Below, one piece after another: positions 62,744 through 64,000 of a stretch of 64,000 nucleotides of DNA. The stretch's first letter is position 1. Every line of letters begins with the position of its first letter. The notes below the pieces were generated by a model. That model worked only from the letters and a program-made list of their open reading frames with translations. It was not told where the DNA came from and made no database searches. A program made the position numbers and the translations under genes. The stretch is taken from contig CAUVYP010000244.1 of the NCBI GenBank assembly GCA_963556195.1, positions 1,860,001-1,924,000 on the forward strand, given 5' to 3'. The stretch is from Sepiola atlantica. Taxonomy: Eukaryota > Mollusca > Cephalopoda > Sepiida > Sepiolidae.

Positions 62744-64000
62744 TTAGCGCGTTTTAAAGTTGATATCGCTTTTGTTTATAACTTCAACATTTATTCGAAT
62801 TGTGCCACGAAACTTTGCAGACAGTCGCGGAGACACATTTTCTACTGAAGTACCAAGTTTCAGAAGTGCAGCTCTTGTACTGTCGGAGATATGTCGATAC
62901 AAACTGAATACGCAAAACATCAACAAAATTTAGCGCGTTTTAAAGTTGATATCGCTTTTGTTTATAACTTCTACATTTATTCGAATTGTGCAACAAAACT
63001 TTGCAGACAGTCGCGGAGCCACATTTGCTACTGCAGTACCAAGTTTCAGAAGTGCAGCTCTTGTACTGCCGGAGATATGTCGATACAAACTGAATACGCA
63101 AAACATCAACAAAATTTAGCGCGTTTTAAAGTTGATATCGCTTTTGTTTATAACTTCCACATTTATTCGAATTGTGCAACGAAACTTTGCAGACAGTCTC
63201 GAATAGGCCTTTTCTACTGAAGTACCAAGTTTCAGAAGTGCAGCTCTTGTCCTGCCGGAGATATGTCGATACAAACTGAATACGCAAAACATCAACAAAA
63301 TTTAGCGCATTTTAAAGTTGATATCGCTTTTGTTTATAACTTCCTAATTTATTCGAATTGTGCCACGAAACTTTGCAGACAGTCGCGGAGACACATGTTC
63401 TACTGAAGTACTAAGTTTCAGAAATGCAGCTCTTGTACTGCCGGAGATATGTCGATACAAACTGAATACGCAAAACATCAACAAAATTTAGCGCGTTTTA
63501 AAGTTGATATCGCTTTTGTTTATAACTTCCACATTTATTCGAATTGTGCCACGAAACTTTGCAGACAGTCGCGGAGACACATTTTCTACTGAAGTACCAA
63601 GTTTCAGAAGTGCAGCTATTGTACTGTCGCAGATATGTCGATACAAACTGAATACGCAAAACATCAACAAAATTTAGCGCGTTTTAAAGTTGATATCGCT
63701 TTTGTTTATAACTTCCACATTTATTCGAATTGTGCAACAAAACTTTGCAGACAGTCGCGGAGCCACATTTGCTACTGCAGTACCAAGTTTCAGAAGTGCA
63801 GCTCTTGTACTGCCGGAGATATGTCGATACAAACTGAATACGCAAAACATCAACAAAATTTAGCGCGTTTTAAAGTTGATATCGCTTTTGTTTATAACTT
63901 CCACATTTATTCGAATTGTGAAACGAAACTTTGCAGACAGTCTCGAATAGGCCTTTTCTACTGAAGTACCAAGTTTCAGAAGTGCAGCTCTTGTCCTGCC
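62744..64000. repeat. Four-monomer repeat running off the right end (744-bp period)
   Basis: 62744 (tactgtcgg), 62930 (ggagccacatttgctac), 63116 (second-form cassette, gtcctgccgg), 63302 (cttcctaattt, tttcagaaatgc) form one copy. 63488 (gctattgtactgtcgc), 63674 and the partial 63860-64000 form the next. The 63488 monomer shares the gctattg/tgtcgc variants with 61814. The final partial monomer has gtgaaacgaaac. The array clearly continues beyond the window. Confidence 0.85.

Larger units (their letters stand above)
1..64000. repeat. 186-bp satellite DNA array, uninterrupted
   Basis: The same roughly 186-base unit recurs head to tail across every base of the window, always in one orientation. 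Using the conserved ttagcgcg at position 62 as the register, the last complete unit starts at 63674, exactly 342 x 186 bases later; five single-base insertions and five single-base deletions cancel out. There are 343 full monomers plus partial ends. The array extends past both ends, so its true size is unknown. Monomers usually differ from each other by a few percent. No transposon, unique sequence, gene or strand switch breaks the array. Long pure arrays of this kind are known from eukaryotic centromeric and pericentromeric heterochromatin; that location is inferred. I do not recognise the monomer as a named family. It is not the 171-bp primate alpha satellite. Confidence 0.98.

Noticed and set aside
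62..63856. About 320 near-identical 60-residue minus-strand open frames, one per monomer, some doubled to 122 residues
   Set aside because: 186 is divisible by three, so any open stretch repeats with the array. The first residue rests on a TTG start. Changes alter amino acids freely and cluster in the cassette, there is no ribosome-binding or promoter pattern, and the doubled frames arise only where single-base changes remove the TAA. I treat them as non-coding.
3372..63964. Plus-strand open frames of 91-119 residues spanning two monomers
   Set aside because: The plus frame has one stop per monomer, the TGA in tactgaag. It opens across two monomers only where that TGA is changed (ctgcag, ctggag, cgtaag). 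The product would be two satellite monomers in tandem, with no recognisable domain.
1..64000. CRISPR array
   Set aside because: The unit is 186 bp with no short palindromic repeat alternating with unique spacers; the variable cassette has only two states and there are no cas genes.
1..64000. Prokaryotic or viral DNA, or a protein-coding internal repeat (VNTR)
   Set aside because: There is no coding sequence across 64 kb, stops recur in every monomer in the longest frames, and the graded higher-order structure is that of eukaryotic satellite DNA.
1..64000. Large blocks as pure assembly artefacts
   Set aside because: Collapsed or falsely duplicated contigs would give perfectly identical copies. 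Here A/B differ by a whole monomer and several bases, E/F by about seven bases and an indel, and each set of differences is private. Read evidence would still be needed for the least diverged pair, C/D.

Overview
The whole 64,000-base window is one uninterrupted block of eukaryotic satellite DNA. A 186-bp unit, about 38% G+C, repeats head to tail in a single orientation from the first base to the last. In the register that starts at position 62 there are 343 complete monomers plus partial monomers of 61 bp (left) and 141 bp (right). By my reading 333 monomers are exactly 186 bp, five are 187 bp and five are 185 bp. I see no gene, RNA gene, transposon, inversion or other interruption. Short reading frames exist on both strands only because 186 is a multiple of three, so each monomer repeats the same open stretch and the same stop; they are not genes. 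The organism cannot be named from this sequence. A satellite this pure suggests the core of a centromeric or pericentromeric block. CpG is in excess over expectation, which fits a genome with little CpG methylation (many invertebrates), but that is inference.

Under the monotonous 186-bp ladder lies a clear higher-order architecture. Monomers fall into recognisable types. In this report a is gtatttag with tttgtagac; b is tatatcttccacattaattc with ataggcctcctc; c is aactttcac with tctcaaatagg and gtgcacctc; d is ttttttcgtattg; e is ggagctacat with gtgcaactc; f is ttc(c/t)acgtttattcg. Further types are g (catgtcctactgcag), its partner h (cagtcctgaata), i (ggagacatgtcg with catcacc), j (ends gcaactcgtg), k (tctcgaataggcc) and a monomer with attgcgccacg that usually precedes g. 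These types recur in fixed order, giving two ordered words, a-b-c-d-e-f and (gcgcc)-g-h-i-j-k. Fragments of both are found in nearly every region.

Layout: 1-1549 is a copy of 6512-8060, and both contain a four-monomer unit. 1550-15317 is an older mosaic of word fragments. 15318-22757 (40 monomers) and 22758-30011 (39 monomers) are tandem copies. 27780-32615 and 32616-37451 are tandem 26-monomer copies overlapping the end of the previous pair. 37638-39869 is a doubled six-monomer unit. 40055-47680 and 47681-55305 are tandem 41-monomer copies. 54934-58279 is a doubled nine-monomer unit. 58280-64000 is a local mixture of nine-, eight- and four-monomer repeats that contains the most divergent monomer I found (59396-59581). 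The three large tandem pairs differ at only a handful of positions each, so these duplications are recent. All block shifts are multiples of 186 apart from identified single-base indels, as expected for in-register unequal exchange or replication slippage.

There are no genes to work together here. The biology is the repeat turnover itself, and possibly a structural chromosomal role that sequence alone cannot prove.
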